A stretch of 64,000 bases of DNA from Marasmius tenuissimus. Its lineage: Eukaryota > Basidiomycota > Agaricomycetes > Agaricales > Marasmiaceae. The notes below the pieces were generated by a model. The model worked only from the letters and a program-made list of their open reading frames with translations. It did no database searches and was not told the origin of the DNA. This document shows, in pieces, positions 11,247 to 21,288 of this stretch; within the stretch, counting starts at the first letter, position 1, and each line of letters opens with the position of its first letter. Made by a program: the position numbers and the translations under genes. Location of the stretch: NCBI GenBank assembly GCA_029532415.1, contig JAQOTA010000053.1:62001-126000 (forward strand), in the 5' to 3' direction.

Positions 11247-11741
11247 TCACCCTTTCCTCACAAGTACTCGAGATCTGAGTGCGCTCGGAAACCACAAAAT
11301 CAGCAAGGCAAGAGCAATGCTCATAGGGCCTGTCGGGAGGCCCCTCGCTGACGTTTGGACGGAGCCCCGTAGCTTTTCTGGGATCGTGAATGGGGTTTTT
11401 GGATGGATATGAGAAATGGAGATATGGTACATCTCACTGGGTATTTCGGCGGAATGTGTTTTAGTATGCTGATTTACGTCCTCCCCCATCCCGAGGATAT
11501 TGTATGAAAACGCTGAGCGCTCGCCTCCAATAGACTCAAAAACGCCCCATTCGTGCGAGGTCAACACAAACCTCGGGCGCCCTGACGCTTTGTTCCTAAT
11601 GTGTACTATCAAGGGCGCTGTTTTTGTTCCCACCGTAATTTTGTGTTTCTCCCACTGCCCTTCAGCCACTGTGCTATGCTCGAACTGATCGTCAACATGT
11701 GGATATGCTTGAGAAGTATCACTTGGTGATTTGAATTTCAT
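11247..11741 (-). CDS. Hypothetical protein with C-terminal hydrophobic segment
   Basis: Single open frame of 164 codons. I do not recognise it. It has a charged, moderately polar body (KITVGTKTAPLIVHIRNK, RPRFVLTSHEWGVFESIG) and ends in a probable membrane or anchor segment (SIALALLILWFPSAL) followed by basic residues (RSRVLVRKG). It has no paralogue in the window and no intron is needed. Composition is plausible for a real protein, but the frame could be chance; the region around it is otherwise empty. Confidence 0.3.
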   Translation of the reverse strand: MKFKSPSDTSQAYPHVDDQFEHSTVAEGQWEKHKITVGTKTAPLIVHIRNKASGRPRFVLTSHEWGVFESIGGERSAFSYNILGMGEDVNQHTKTHSAEIPSEMYHISISHIHPKTPFTIPEKLRGSVQTSARGLPTGPMSIALALLILWFPSALRSRVLVRKG

Positions 11742-12397
11742 CCAGACTACTAGTCAGGCGCCGCGAAGCACTGCATTCGGCTGATCGTTTCTTATCGCAT
11801 CTAATAGCAGAGAAGAGTGGCGGGTATCTCAACACATGGAATTCTTGTGGGTATCCTTGGATATATCGCTCCTGAGTCACAAGATCATGCCACTCTTCAT
11901 TTTCAGGGCCAACAGCGGTATGAAGTATCCAATATTCATGTCCAAGGACCTGATGCTAACCCACATCAACTAGAATTATCTTGTGGGTTAGTCAGTGAGA
12001 ACGGGACGACGAGATCGAATACTTGGAGCACAGCCGAGCTGAGACTGGCTTGCATCCCAGAACATATGATGATACATTCCGATGGACAGCGCGCAAGTAT
12101 GTGTCTCAGTTGAGTTGAATTGCCACGAGGAAACTTGTTTGATTCGCACTAATATTTTTGATCAAGATACCAGGTATAGAGCGCTTTGTCTGACTTAGGT
12201 TGTTTTCGTCGAGATCAATGGCGCTCATTCATTACTCTGCCATTTCCTTGGTCGCCGGGCTTGTAGCACGCGGCTCGTAGCTCGGGAGCAAGTATCTTTA
12301 TCCTACCTGGCATGAGCGGCAGAACCACTTCTGAGGGTACTTAAACTGGTATGACTCATGAGCAGTTCCCTACGAGCTTCCTCGTGTCTTCAACCCG
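11742..12397. other. Intergenic, nothing recognised
   Basis: A 98-codon frame at 11817-12113 has no recognisable domain. Otherwise this is the promoter of the following 7-TM gene. Confidence 0.35.
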
Positions 12398-13791
12398 ATG
12401 GCTTCTAGGACCGCTGAAGAGCTTCTCAAAGACCTCCAATTGTTCTCTAGGCTCGGTCAGAATACCATCTTGACCACTGCTGGGCTTGTGACGGCTGCGG
12501 CTTTATATGGTGAGCTCTACATATCACAGCACTTATCACGTTGGTTAATTGAAACCCAAAAGGCGTGTACTTGGTGGTGTTTTGCTCTGCTATGGGTATT
12601 CTATACAGGTATACTGTTCGTTCTCGGCTCCGTTGCTCCGTTTTAACATTCTATTTCATAGGCGGCGTGAAGGGTTTACACGCACCCGTACTACATTATT
12701 CGTAGCTCTGGTTGCCCTCTTTATTATCTCGACTTCCTACCTTTGCTCCACCACATCGTATTTCGTCCTCGGTATCCGCGCTCTCCTCGTTAATAACCCT
12801 GGAGATCCCGTTCTTGCCAAAAACGCTGCTTATCTAGCAAAAAACCATGTTTTGGGTGTGATCGGTCAGGTCATGCTCCCAATCGCGGTGAGGCCATATA
12901 TCTTGCTTTCTGTGAGGTATCTCATGCTGAGATACTTTATATATAGGTTGTCATCGGAGACTCCATCGTTCTTTGGAGAGCGTGGTCGCTATCCGGGAAG
13001 AATAGGATAGTCATGATCTTTCCAATTCTGCTCCAACTGGCGTTGACGGGTACGCATGTTACGCAAAACTCTCAGTGATTCCCCTAAACTTTTGTGTGCC
13101 AGCCATGGCCTTTTCATGGATCGGGTGTTTCGTCGATGAGGATCTTCCCACTGTGATCTCGCCACGATGCCGAAAGTTGAATACAGCAACGTATGTGCTT
13201 TCAATGGTTACCAATTTCGCTGCAACGGCCGTGATCGGTTACATGGCATGGTTAGTTCCCTTTCTTCTTCATCGCTTATGATCCTCAATCCGTGTTTAGG
13301 CGCCACCGACAACAAATAAAAGCTTCACTTGCCCCGTGCCCCAAGCGCGAGAGATTTGGGAGACGTCTGGTTCTGGTATTTGAATCCGGCGTAGTCTATA
13401 CGACGCTTTGGGTATGTCTTGGGCTCCACCTTCGGCCTTCACTCAACTCACCACTGCTGTATATGTTGTTGTCAGATCATTCAACTGGCGGTCTTGGTAG
13501 CTCCAGGTTCTGATGACTTCTTGAACCAAGCCTTCCGACAGGTTTTCTCGGCGGCTGCGACACAACTCGTGGTACGTTTGTTCAGTTTCCCTCGACTTGA
13601 CCAAGATCGAATCTAAATCACGCACCACCTAGGGTATCTATCCAACCGCAATAGTCGTGCTCGTTTACATGAGACAATCGGTTTGGGATTCGACTGGGAA
13701 GCCGACTGTGGGAAAATTGGGACTTCAAGATGAAAATGACGCTGAACGAGACGCTTCGAACGACTTGTACGAGGAGGATATCAAGGCTTAA
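12398..13791 (+). CDS. Seven-transmembrane protein of a basidiomycete-specific family
   Basis: Eight exons: 12398-12509, 12563-12608, 12662-12887, 12947-13049, 13103-13250, 13300-13411, 13476-13571 and 13633-13791. They encode 333 residues. Hydrophobic segments spaced as a 7-TM bundle include TLFVALVALFIISTSYL, HVLGVIGQVMLPIAVVIG, IVMIFPILLQLALTAM, YVLSMVTNFAATAVIGYMAW and GIYPTAIVVLVYM. The motif VVIGDSIVLWRAW and the closing GIYPT-x-IVVLV are hallmarks of a large, functionally unknown family of serpentine proteins common in Agaricomycetes. The C-terminal tail after the last helix is acidic and cytosolic by charge. A receptor-like role at the plasma membrane is often suggested for such proteins but not shown. 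Splice sites are all GT-AG and the frame closes exactly. Confidence 0.85.
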
Positions 13792-14068
13792 AACGAACCA
13801 TGGCCCTGGCGTTGTGACTCAATCTTCATTTATATCCTCTCAGGGATCATCCCAACGTGTCTGCCAACTTTGGGGTGGAACGTGTGTCGCGCTTTACTTA
13901 CGGTCCGTTTGTTTGTGTACTTCTACCTTCGTCAAATCCAGTTGGTTGTTTTGACACCTGAGAGGGGAACCTTCCAACGCAGTGAAGAGACGAAAGACAC
14001 CTAATTCAACATGTGGGTATGGAGACGCTTCACCTCTTACAGCGAGGCTATGCCCTGCCTGCTGTGTT

Positions 14069-15258
14069 TTATTGCCCCGAACAGCCCATTTGAACGCCAT
14101 CGTAAGGACCTGGATCATAGGTTGAAGAAGTCAGAGTTGAGATCGCATCTCTTGATGTCTGACCGCACCATTGTGATCCCCAGCATCCCCGACTACAATG
14201 ATTGGGACCGTGCCGAATGTGCACTGTGGGCTGATATTCTCGCGTCCGGGACAGGATGCCCAAGTGTTGTCCTCTTTGATATGGATCTCCCCAGTCACAT
14301 GCGTGTATCCTACGAGCCGGGGTGGAAGGACAGGCACAATATCTCGTCTAGATTTCCCATGAACTATTGTGAGGATCAGGGGTGAGAAAACGGCCCACTT
14401 GTTGTTGATACGAGTCATCTTGATCTGCGATTCGGCGAAGTCCGCGAATGCACTATTTCCAACCTAGGAAAACCGATCGAGTACTCGACGAGAGGCACAA
14501 AAGACCGTAGCTAAAAATGAACGTACCCTAGGAGAACCGTAACCAATCATTTCGACGCTAATTGAGGGGTCTAGTTGGAGGCGAAGATACAAGGTATTGA
14601 GTATGGCCAACGCAGCACCGAGGGAGTGTCCCACGACCTTGACCGAGGAGGCAGAATTGTCTGCTAACGTAGACTTAACTGCCTCCAGGACGAGAGCAGC
14701 GTTGTCTGCGTGTGCCTTACGAAATCCAGTGTGAACCAAAACACCTCCGGGAACGTTGGGGAACAACGACGCGCTCAGAGGCGTCAAAGCAAAGTTTGCA
14801 TCCGTTAACACCGCTTCGCTGTAAGTAAGCTCAATCTAATGTATTGCTTCGCCCCATGGTGAATATAAACTCACATTTCGGAGGTATTTGTCCCTTGATA
14901 CCCAACAATAACCGTTTCCAGTGTCGGATCGTAGCCAACATACCAGAACTGCTCCGAGCCACCATTTCCGCCAGATGCAACGGGTCGGAAGGTCGGATTG
15001 GCATCACAGTTTACTATTTACCAGAAAGTTTGTGAACATAGTAGATGATATAACAAACGGTTTCAAGTCACCTCCGCAATTCCATGTTATGGTATTCGCG
15101 GGCCTACAATAAGCCGCAGACGCGTAGAACGTGTAGGGTTTATATGTTGCAACTTGCTCGGTTGAGAGGATTGTTATCGACTGCCATTTCTCCGGAGTAG
15201 GTGAGGCAACTGCGATTCCTACAATGCCAGCCAAAAGGAATACGAGAGGGTGAAGCAT
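14069..15258 (-). CDS. Secreted class 3 (fungal) lipase
   Basis: Triacylglycerol lipase/feruloyl-esterase-like alpha/beta hydrolase of 300 residues. The six exons are 15258-15072, 15013-14875, 14818-14527, 14463-14399, 14347-14169 and 14109-14069. The signal peptide covers about residues 1-18 (MLHPLVFLLAGIVGIAVA). Hallmarks in order are the WNCG-x-NC-x-ANP start of the domain, GYQGTNTSE, the nucleophile elbow GHSLG with Ser174, GYGSPRVGN, RINNK-x-D with the catalytic Asp, and GDHNGPYDG with the catalytic His, then a terminal Cys typical of the fold. Length and order match fungal class 3 lipases, so it is probably active and extracellular. The fourth intron uses a weak GT donor (GTGGGC), chosen because it alone restores the conserved RINNKRD sequence. 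A TATA-like box (CATATAAAG) lies about 115 bp upstream. Confidence 0.93.
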
Positions 15259-15550
15259 GCTACCCTTGACTCCAGTTCACCTGAGGAGAACGGCAGGAGA
15301 ACAGCGGCGGCGAGGGTCGGGAAAGGGTTAAGATCCTTCTCGTTCTCGGGGCCTTTCACCGGTTGAGCTTTATATGCCCTACATACAAGGCCGACTCGGG
15401 CCTGTGATGTTTGTGATGAGTAAAACCAAGAGCGAGCGAGAAGTGGACGGCACATGGTGGTTAACGAGATTGACAATCGCAACGCTTGGGTGAATGATGT
15501 ATCAGTTTCATGCTGTGAACCACAGACAGAAGTAGGAGTTGGTTGGGCGA

Positions 15551-15889
15551 TTAGAAGCACATTTGGAAAATCACATTGACGGCAGCGAGCCAAGGGTGAA
15601 TTTTCGCTTTGAAGAAATCATGGGGTATGAGGTTCTCGGCAACGACATGAACCTTGGCGAGAGATGAGCATGGAAACTTTTCCTTAAACTTGCTGGGCAA
15701 CATGTCACTGGCTGCAGTGAATCGACCAAAAGGTCACTGCTCACAGATTTGAGCAGTGTCATCGTAAGGCACTAGCAGTGCGATGGCCTGAGCGAGCCAA
15801 GTCGGAGGCCGCGTCGTGGTTGAGAGAAGAGATGCGTCAGGCACATTGAATCGGATTCGGTTGTACGCGGCCTCGTAAAGATCCGCCAT
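15551..15889 (-). CDS. Hypothetical small protein, possible 33-bp intron or stop codon
   Basis: Two coding-like blocks in one frame: MADLYEAAYNRIRFNVP... (from 15889) and DMLPSKFKEKFPCSSL...HDFFKAKIHPWLA... (to the stop at 15551). A TGA interrupts them. Removing a GT-AG segment of 33 bp that contains the TGA joins the blocks in frame to give 101 residues. Such an intron would be unusually short for this genome, where most are 50-65 bp. So either this is a gene with a very short intron or a pseudogene with one nonsense codon. I do not recognise the protein. It lies between the lipase and the PUB-domain gene, all on the minus strand. Confidence 0.4.
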
Positions 15890-16132
15890 CTCTTGATCTT
15901 ATCATTGTTTCATACTATCACATCAAAATTGAATTGAGATTATTGAATTTGAACGTGACTTCGAGCGTCCGGACGTCTCGTCCCCTCAAATGGTCGTATC
16001 CCCCATCTTACTCGTCAGTTCTCCGAGACAATGAATATTGGACCCACGGAATGGCGGAAGTGTAAGCGATCTTTGTTGCATCCGCTTCAACATCATCAGA
16101 GCTCTGAGAGTACACGACTCGCAGAGAGCAAG

Positions 16133-17154
16133 TCAGAGTCTCACCTGGGGTGTAGGGGACCCATCTTGGATACTCGGAGTTATTCCCAATTCTCCGATGT
16201 TGAACTGAAAAGTTTGATTAGCTAGTGTTCTCGAAGCCTTGCAATCCAAAACTTACTGTCTCATTTTTTCCAGAAGCGGTACGAACTAGGCGGCCATCCG
16301 ATGTCATCGTAGGCTGTCCCCTCGTCATCTGCTTTTCGCGTTGGACACGCTCTTTAACTCGTGCCCGGTCTTCTTTGAACCTGCGTAATTCCTTGTGACA
16401 TCCGAGTAGCGTTCAGTCTATAGATTCTACCTGTCATTATGAGGAAAATGCTTACTCTTTGGCGTGAATCCTCTTTTTCCTCCTGCTCCCTCCTGATCCT
16501 CACTTCTTCGTTCCTTCGTGCCTCGTTGATCGGTGCGTCAATGATGGCCTCATCTAAGAGCTGCTGATAAAGCTGAAGTCGGTCCTTGTATTTGGGAATC
16601 CATATTCGTTGTTCTTCGTGCTCTACTGTAGTCTGCCTGACGCGTCACACCTCGTATTGCCTGTGATTTGCTTCGAGCGCACCGATTTTCGGAAACCCAT
16701 CTACGATATTATCACTAAAGCGGACTCAAATTGAAAGGTTAGGGAGGACGCACGTCAATGACCACTTGCAGAACACCTTCGGGGGATACAACTTTCTTCT
16801 TTACCCCGTCCGACTCGAGCTTTAACGTCTTGTACTTGCTGTCGGGGTTCAGGAGGTTCTCTTCCAACAGTATGTTTCTCGCAATCGTACGCAAAGTCTG
16901 ATGCTCCGATCATGTAGATTAGAAGTCGTGCAACTCGGAGACTACTGGTGCCATACCTTCAATGTAGCGACTCCGTGTCTTTCGAGGAGCGTGTTGAGGT
17001 TCCGTCGTATCTGCAGCCGATCGAAGAGACCTCCGTCATGGTCTTGGTAATTTGATCTGGATGGTACAGTTGGCGGCGATGACTGGGATGCTCGTATACG
17101 AAGGATAGCAGCCTCCGCTCGAGTATTTCGCTGCTGTGTGGATGAAGAAGACAT
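16133..17154 (-). CDS. PUB-domain protein, probable p97/Cdc48 cofactor
   Basis: Six exons: 17154-16957, 16897-16754, 16700-16661, 16625-16456, 16391-16257 and 16204-16133. They encode 252 residues. Residues ~50-125 match a PUB (PUG) domain as found in peptide N-glycanase and UBX cofactors of the AAA ATPase p97/Cdc48. Its blocks are ARNILLEENLLNPDSKYKTL, KKVVSPEGVLQVVIDMGF and RKS. The rest is a long charged, probably coiled-coil helix (PKYKDRLQLYQQLLDEA, RREQEEKEDSRQRELRRF) and a short tail ending TPQVRL. The third intron has to be a GC-AG intron of 35 bp to keep the frame, which is short and less certain. The PUB assignment rests on motif recognition without a search. A role in ubiquitin-dependent protein extraction is inferred. 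Confidence 0.62.
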
Positions 17155-17429
17155 GAAGACGTTAGATTACAAACACGAATCCTTATATCTATTCCAGCCC
17201 AAGCCATGAGGTAGTTGCGGAAGTTTATTTCTATTCAATCGAAACTTCTTTTGAACCACGAGGGCTTGCAGTGGCGCAGAATGAGCTGAAGCGCAGTTTA
17301 TGCGCAGCACTTGAAGGATTATGGCGGTAAAAGAACGTGTAACCACCTCTGAGCTAATACAAACCACTAAAGACTGTCAGAATCTTTCAAGAATGTTCTG
17401 AACTTGAACACTGTCCATCAGATCAAAAA

Positions 17430-17533
17430 TGCTCCCTGCAAGGCTCGAACTTGCGACCTCAGGATTACTCTTCCGGGGAAGATCACACCGTTCAGTATGA
17501 GACCTGCGCTCTAGCCAACTGAGCCAAGGAAGC
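17430..17533 (-). tRNA. tRNA-Met (CAT), elongator type, with 30-nt intron
   Basis: On the minus strand the cloverleaf has acceptor GCTTCCT paired with AGGGAGC (one G-T pair), D arm GCTC/GAGC, anticodon loop CTCATA, and T arm GCAAG-TTCGAGC-CTTGC. The first anticodon-stem pair next to the loop is T-T, as in yeast elongator tRNA-Met. The 30-nt intron sits one base after the anticodon. A standard TTCGAGC T-loop argues against the initiator. Confidence 0.9.
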
Positions 17534-17683
17534 CTTCACTACATACAAATACCTTCCGCTCATAGGGGTCTCAACAGTCCTTTCACGCGAACAGAACGAC
17601 GGCTGAAGAACAAAGCCCAGTCAAGCCTCAATTGGATGAATATAAATCGCCATAAGTACTCTAGATATGTCAAACAGTTGGGA

Positions 17684-18975
17684 TCAGACGAAGATATCCG
17701 TTTGACGACCTGTTTGCTATCAGACACATGGAACGAGCAACTGATCCAAAGGCAAGGCGTACCATTCTTGAATCCAAGGCGCTGACTATAGGTTGGGTTT
17801 CCCTTTGAAGCATCGAATGCGATGTTATTGCCCTCGAGCTGATTGTAGTACACCATCTGTTTAGCTCCGGGGGTGCATCCGCCTGCGTTGTTCTGGCAGT
17901 AGACTGGTGGTTTGGCCGGGGCGACAGCTCGAGATCCGGGGATACCAGTTACTTTGCACTTGAACGGTTGCATGTACATATTAGGCTCTCTACAACCATC
18001 CGGGACCTGAGAATAAAAATTCGTTCAATGCTCGCTCCGGTTAGGGAAAGAAGTCAGACAACGAACCCAGCCCCACTAAATGATGGTCTTTATCAGTACG
18101 AACTTCCGGCAGACAGAGATAACACGACTCACAGCACAAACGCAACCATCAGCGGGGCAATCAGGAAGATTTGGTACTTGGTAAGTGACTTCTCGGAACC
18201 AAGGGGTACTAACATCAGTGTGAGTCGCCCGTTGGCAGACCATGCGTCGAAATCAAATCTTACTGCTCGAGTACAGTGAAGACCGTGAGCTCGTCTGGTT
18301 TGACGGCCAGTGGGTCCGACTACAAGGGTATCGGTGACTGAGTCTGAGCTTCGCGGGGTAGAAGATACCTTGTAAGCGATCGCAAACGCCGTTCCTGCTG
18401 CAGTTGTCTCGTTGATAGTGTGGACTTGGTATATTCAGACGAAGGCGCCATGATTGAAGAGACAAATGACTTGCTGTTAGGGTCTGTGATACATTGTCCG
18501 CTCTTCCCAAACTGGTTCTCCGGGACATGAATCGGGCCAACGAACTTGGTAAGGCGGTCACCTCCAAACCCAAAGGTAGTTGTAGCACGATTAGTCGACA
18601 GCTCGACTTTGAATTCGCCATTCGCTGGAAGTTCGAGAAATTCACCCGCTGGGGGAGGAAAATTCACGCACTAGACAATGCAGAGTCAATACCAACCGTA
18701 GATCAGAGTAAGGATCGTCGAACGTACCCCAGTGATGCCCTGCATCCACCAGTCTTTCTTGCTCAATTCGAACAAGGGGAAGACGGGGACGTTGTTATTC
18801 TTGTCGTCCACTCCCGGAGTCGTGCCCTTCATACAGTACATTCCTGCAATAGACGCATCAGATATCTTGATGGAGAACGAAACGAGGGATCGTCACCTCG
18901 ACTCCACGCGGCCACATGCGCGTTGGCCGCGACAATGAAAGGAAGGAGTAGACAGGGGGCCTGCAAGCTGCGCAT
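17684..18975 (-). CDS. AA14-type lytic polysaccharide monooxygenase
   Basis: Secreted copper enzyme predicted to cleave xylan-coated cellulose oxidatively. Nine exons: 18975-18897, 18843-18728, 18670-18475, 18424-18369, 18319-18264, 18208-18133, 18075-18067, 18006-17763 and 17709-17684. They encode 285 residues. A 19-residue signal peptide ends at ANA, so the mature N terminus is His20 in HVAAWSRGMY, the first residue of the copper brace. Family blocks follow in order: NNVPVFPLF, WWMQG, NFPPPAGEFLELPANG, TAFAIAYK, KPDELTVFTV, CPADGCVCAWGW, MYMQPFKCKVTG, TPGAKQMVYYNQLEGNN, RLGFKNG and QTDIFV. The third intron is GC-AG (donor GCAAGT) and exon 7 is only 9 bp; both are needed to keep the conserved order. 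Length fits AA14 without an added binding module. The family call is by recognition of blocks, not by a search. Confidence 0.85.
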
Positions 18976-19046
18976 CGCTGGAATTACTCAACAAGGCGGG
19001 TTAGAGAATGAGACGGTTGACGAGACATATCGTCAAGAGACATCGG

Positions 19047-19054
19047 TTTTTATA
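19047..19054 (-). promoter_or_regulatory. TATA box of the AA14 gene
   Basis: TATAAAAA on the minus strand, about 75 bp upstream of the ATG at 18975, the same spacing as for the small secreted protein genes. Confidence 0.5.
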
Positions 19055-20277
19055 CCTCTGCTGCAAGCCGTACAAGTCTTCCGGGCCGATGAATTTCGTT
19101 GTCAACGGATGTGCGCCCAAAGTATGTTATGTCCGTTGTTCGATTCCGAGTGCCCGAGCCTGATTGTATGCGTTGGTGATGCGTCTCAAATTACCATTGG
19201 GTCCAAGACTTACCAACGCAGCTATATATGCCAGGAAGTAGCAAAACAAATGTGCTACCATATCAGATTGAGAGAGAAGACTTGTATCGCCGATGGCTTT
19301 GAAAACCCGGCATATCTATGGAATAGCGATGTTCATGACGTGTGGACTCGTGGGTCACCGAGAGAGCGTTGTGATGCGGGCAGCTCGGCTGGAGGCGACA
19401 TATGGCTCGATGAATCGTTCAATTGAACATATTCAAAACAACCACCGTCGGTCGCCGTCACTTCCATTTTACGCGCAAGATAGAGAGCTCCGGAAACCAT
19501 CCTTGTACCATGGGCATTTCACTTACCACAGTTCCTTCAAGTAAACTAGCTTTACCTCCGAAAACCTCGAATCTCATTGAGATACCATGGTCTGGCTTTT
19601 ACTCAGCAACGTGGTGTGAAAGCGCGCCGGACCTTTCATCTCGTCGTTTTTGTTTGTTTGTTTTTGGCTCGTATCAGAGAAGCTGGTTGTATATTGGAAG
19701 GCCTACAATCTTACGTTCAGTGTGTTAGCACTATAGTCTAGATACTGAAGACTTCTGAACCGGTCAAAAGAATATTGAAGAGACTGTCGTACACCTCTAT
19801 TCAAACTCTATTTCGGCGGACCCACATGCGGTGTTCTCCTTGCGCTATCCAGCATCATTTTGGGAATATCAACTTTTGAGGACTATAGATATCTCACCAC
19901 AGAAGATGTGCCAGCGCGACTGGCCATACAGCTAGACTGAAAGTCGCGGTGTTCAACGTACACGATTGTAATGACGAGACTTGCATGAGACTGCACTCTA
20001 CGATCATCTTGTTGTGACTGGTCAGTGGTGATTTGGATTTTTCCAAGATCCTTTATGGTTTTATATACCTATCAGTGCCATCTTCAAGGGTTCATCGCGA
20101 ATGAGATGAGTTGAGGCGAGTTGACTGTGCAGACGGTCACGTTGTCCAAACATTGTCAAGGGGTAACTGATCCCGTGAGGTCCGTGGACGTCGGGCCCCG
20201 GCCTCGGCAATGATAGGGTGTGGACCACTGGACTAGTATCCACGTGGCTCGTCGGCACCCTTAATAACGTCCAACGT
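19055..20277. other. Intergenic, nothing recognised
   Basis: The long plus-strand frame 18494-19426 is mostly antisense to AA14 exons and is rejected. Frames at 19293-19728 have no domain. No repeat seen. Confidence 0.35.
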
Positions 20278-20819
20278 TCAACGTTCAACCGCGACCATGG
20301 CCTCACAAATTTCATCATTCTCCCGTGTAGATTCAATACCAGTATCTGGACTCTCGAACAAGTGGTCGCCCTTGACGAATGCCTCGAATCGATCACCTGT
20401 ATCTCCCATGCCGGAAGCCGCTGTCAAAATACCCCCTAGTCTCGTGTTACTCTGGTCGTAACCTCGCACAGCAAATGAGCATTCCATCAAGTAGACCTAA
20501 AGCAGTATCTCTACCCCAGACCTGGTAATTATAGCAAGCAAGCATACATGCTTAAATCGTCACAGACAGGTCGGTTACAGCCCTATCCATCAAGTAGAAA
20601 CCCTGATCCGCACGTTATCAAGACAGATGCACCAGGGTACACAAGACCACTGTATAGTCAGTACAGCGCCGCGCGTTACAATTTTTGGTCAATCTTCTCC
20701 CTGAAATTTTCGAAAGCTCTATCCCAGATATCAAGTTGGTCGGGATCCGGCGTCGGCAACTCTGAATTGCTATCGACTGGGTGTCGTGAGTCAATTCTAT
20801 AGAGGGGCAGGAAGATCAT
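20278..20819 (-). CDS. Unrecognised gene, exons incompletely resolved
   Basis: Two coding-like blocks on the minus strand. One starts with ATG at 20819 (MIFLPLYRID) and reads SELPTPDPDQLDIWDRAFEN before a stop at 20676. The other, 20490-20278, reads VYLMECSFAVRGYDQSN...GGILTAASGMGDTGDRFEAF...ENDEICEAMVAVER then stop, and begins right after a good acceptor (CTTTAG). I could not find a splice path that joins them in one frame, so they may be two genes, a gene with a missed exon, or remnants. Composition looks coding. No family recognised. Confidence 0.3.
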
Positions 20820-21288
20820 GATGCTCACTGCCTCATCACAACGTCAAGTCAATCAAAAATACCAAGGTCAAGGTTCAATGGAGGGTGCGGGGATGATGAT
20901 CAACGCTTCCATGAAGGGCAAGTTCTTCTCAACCTCTTGCAATTTGCAGCTCACTTCGACTTGCAGTCAAGGTGGCCCATCCACTTACTGAGAAGTGAAT
21001 TGAATACCCAGAGTCCCGCCCTATCCCGCCCTGGCGTCGCAGGTGTTTGTTCCTGAGAACAACCCTGGGCGTGTAGGTACGCCTGCGCCCCATAGATCAT
21101 ACGGACCACATGAAGATACCCCGCTTGCACAGGCTTGCCGCCTGTAGCCTTGTACATATTGAGCTACTTGCCTTACGTCAAGTTTTTGGAGTTGCAACCA
21201 GGAACTAACGATCCGTGTCTTGTCTTCCTGCCCACTCTTTCCCTTTGACCATCACACGCTTTGGGACGACCTTCTGGGGAAGGGGTAG
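20820..21288. other. Intergenic, nothing recognised
   Basis: Shared upstream region of the minus-strand unknown gene and the plus-strand 7-TM gene. No supportable feature. Confidence 0.35.

Noticed and set aside
15219..15593. 124-codon minus-strand frame upstream of the lipase
   Set aside because: Runs into the lipase start in another phase; looks like promoter sequence with a TATA-like box.
18494..19426. 310-codon plus-strand open frame
   Set aside because: It is antisense to the AA14 LPMO exons over half its length, has no domain, and the minus-strand gene explains the open frame.
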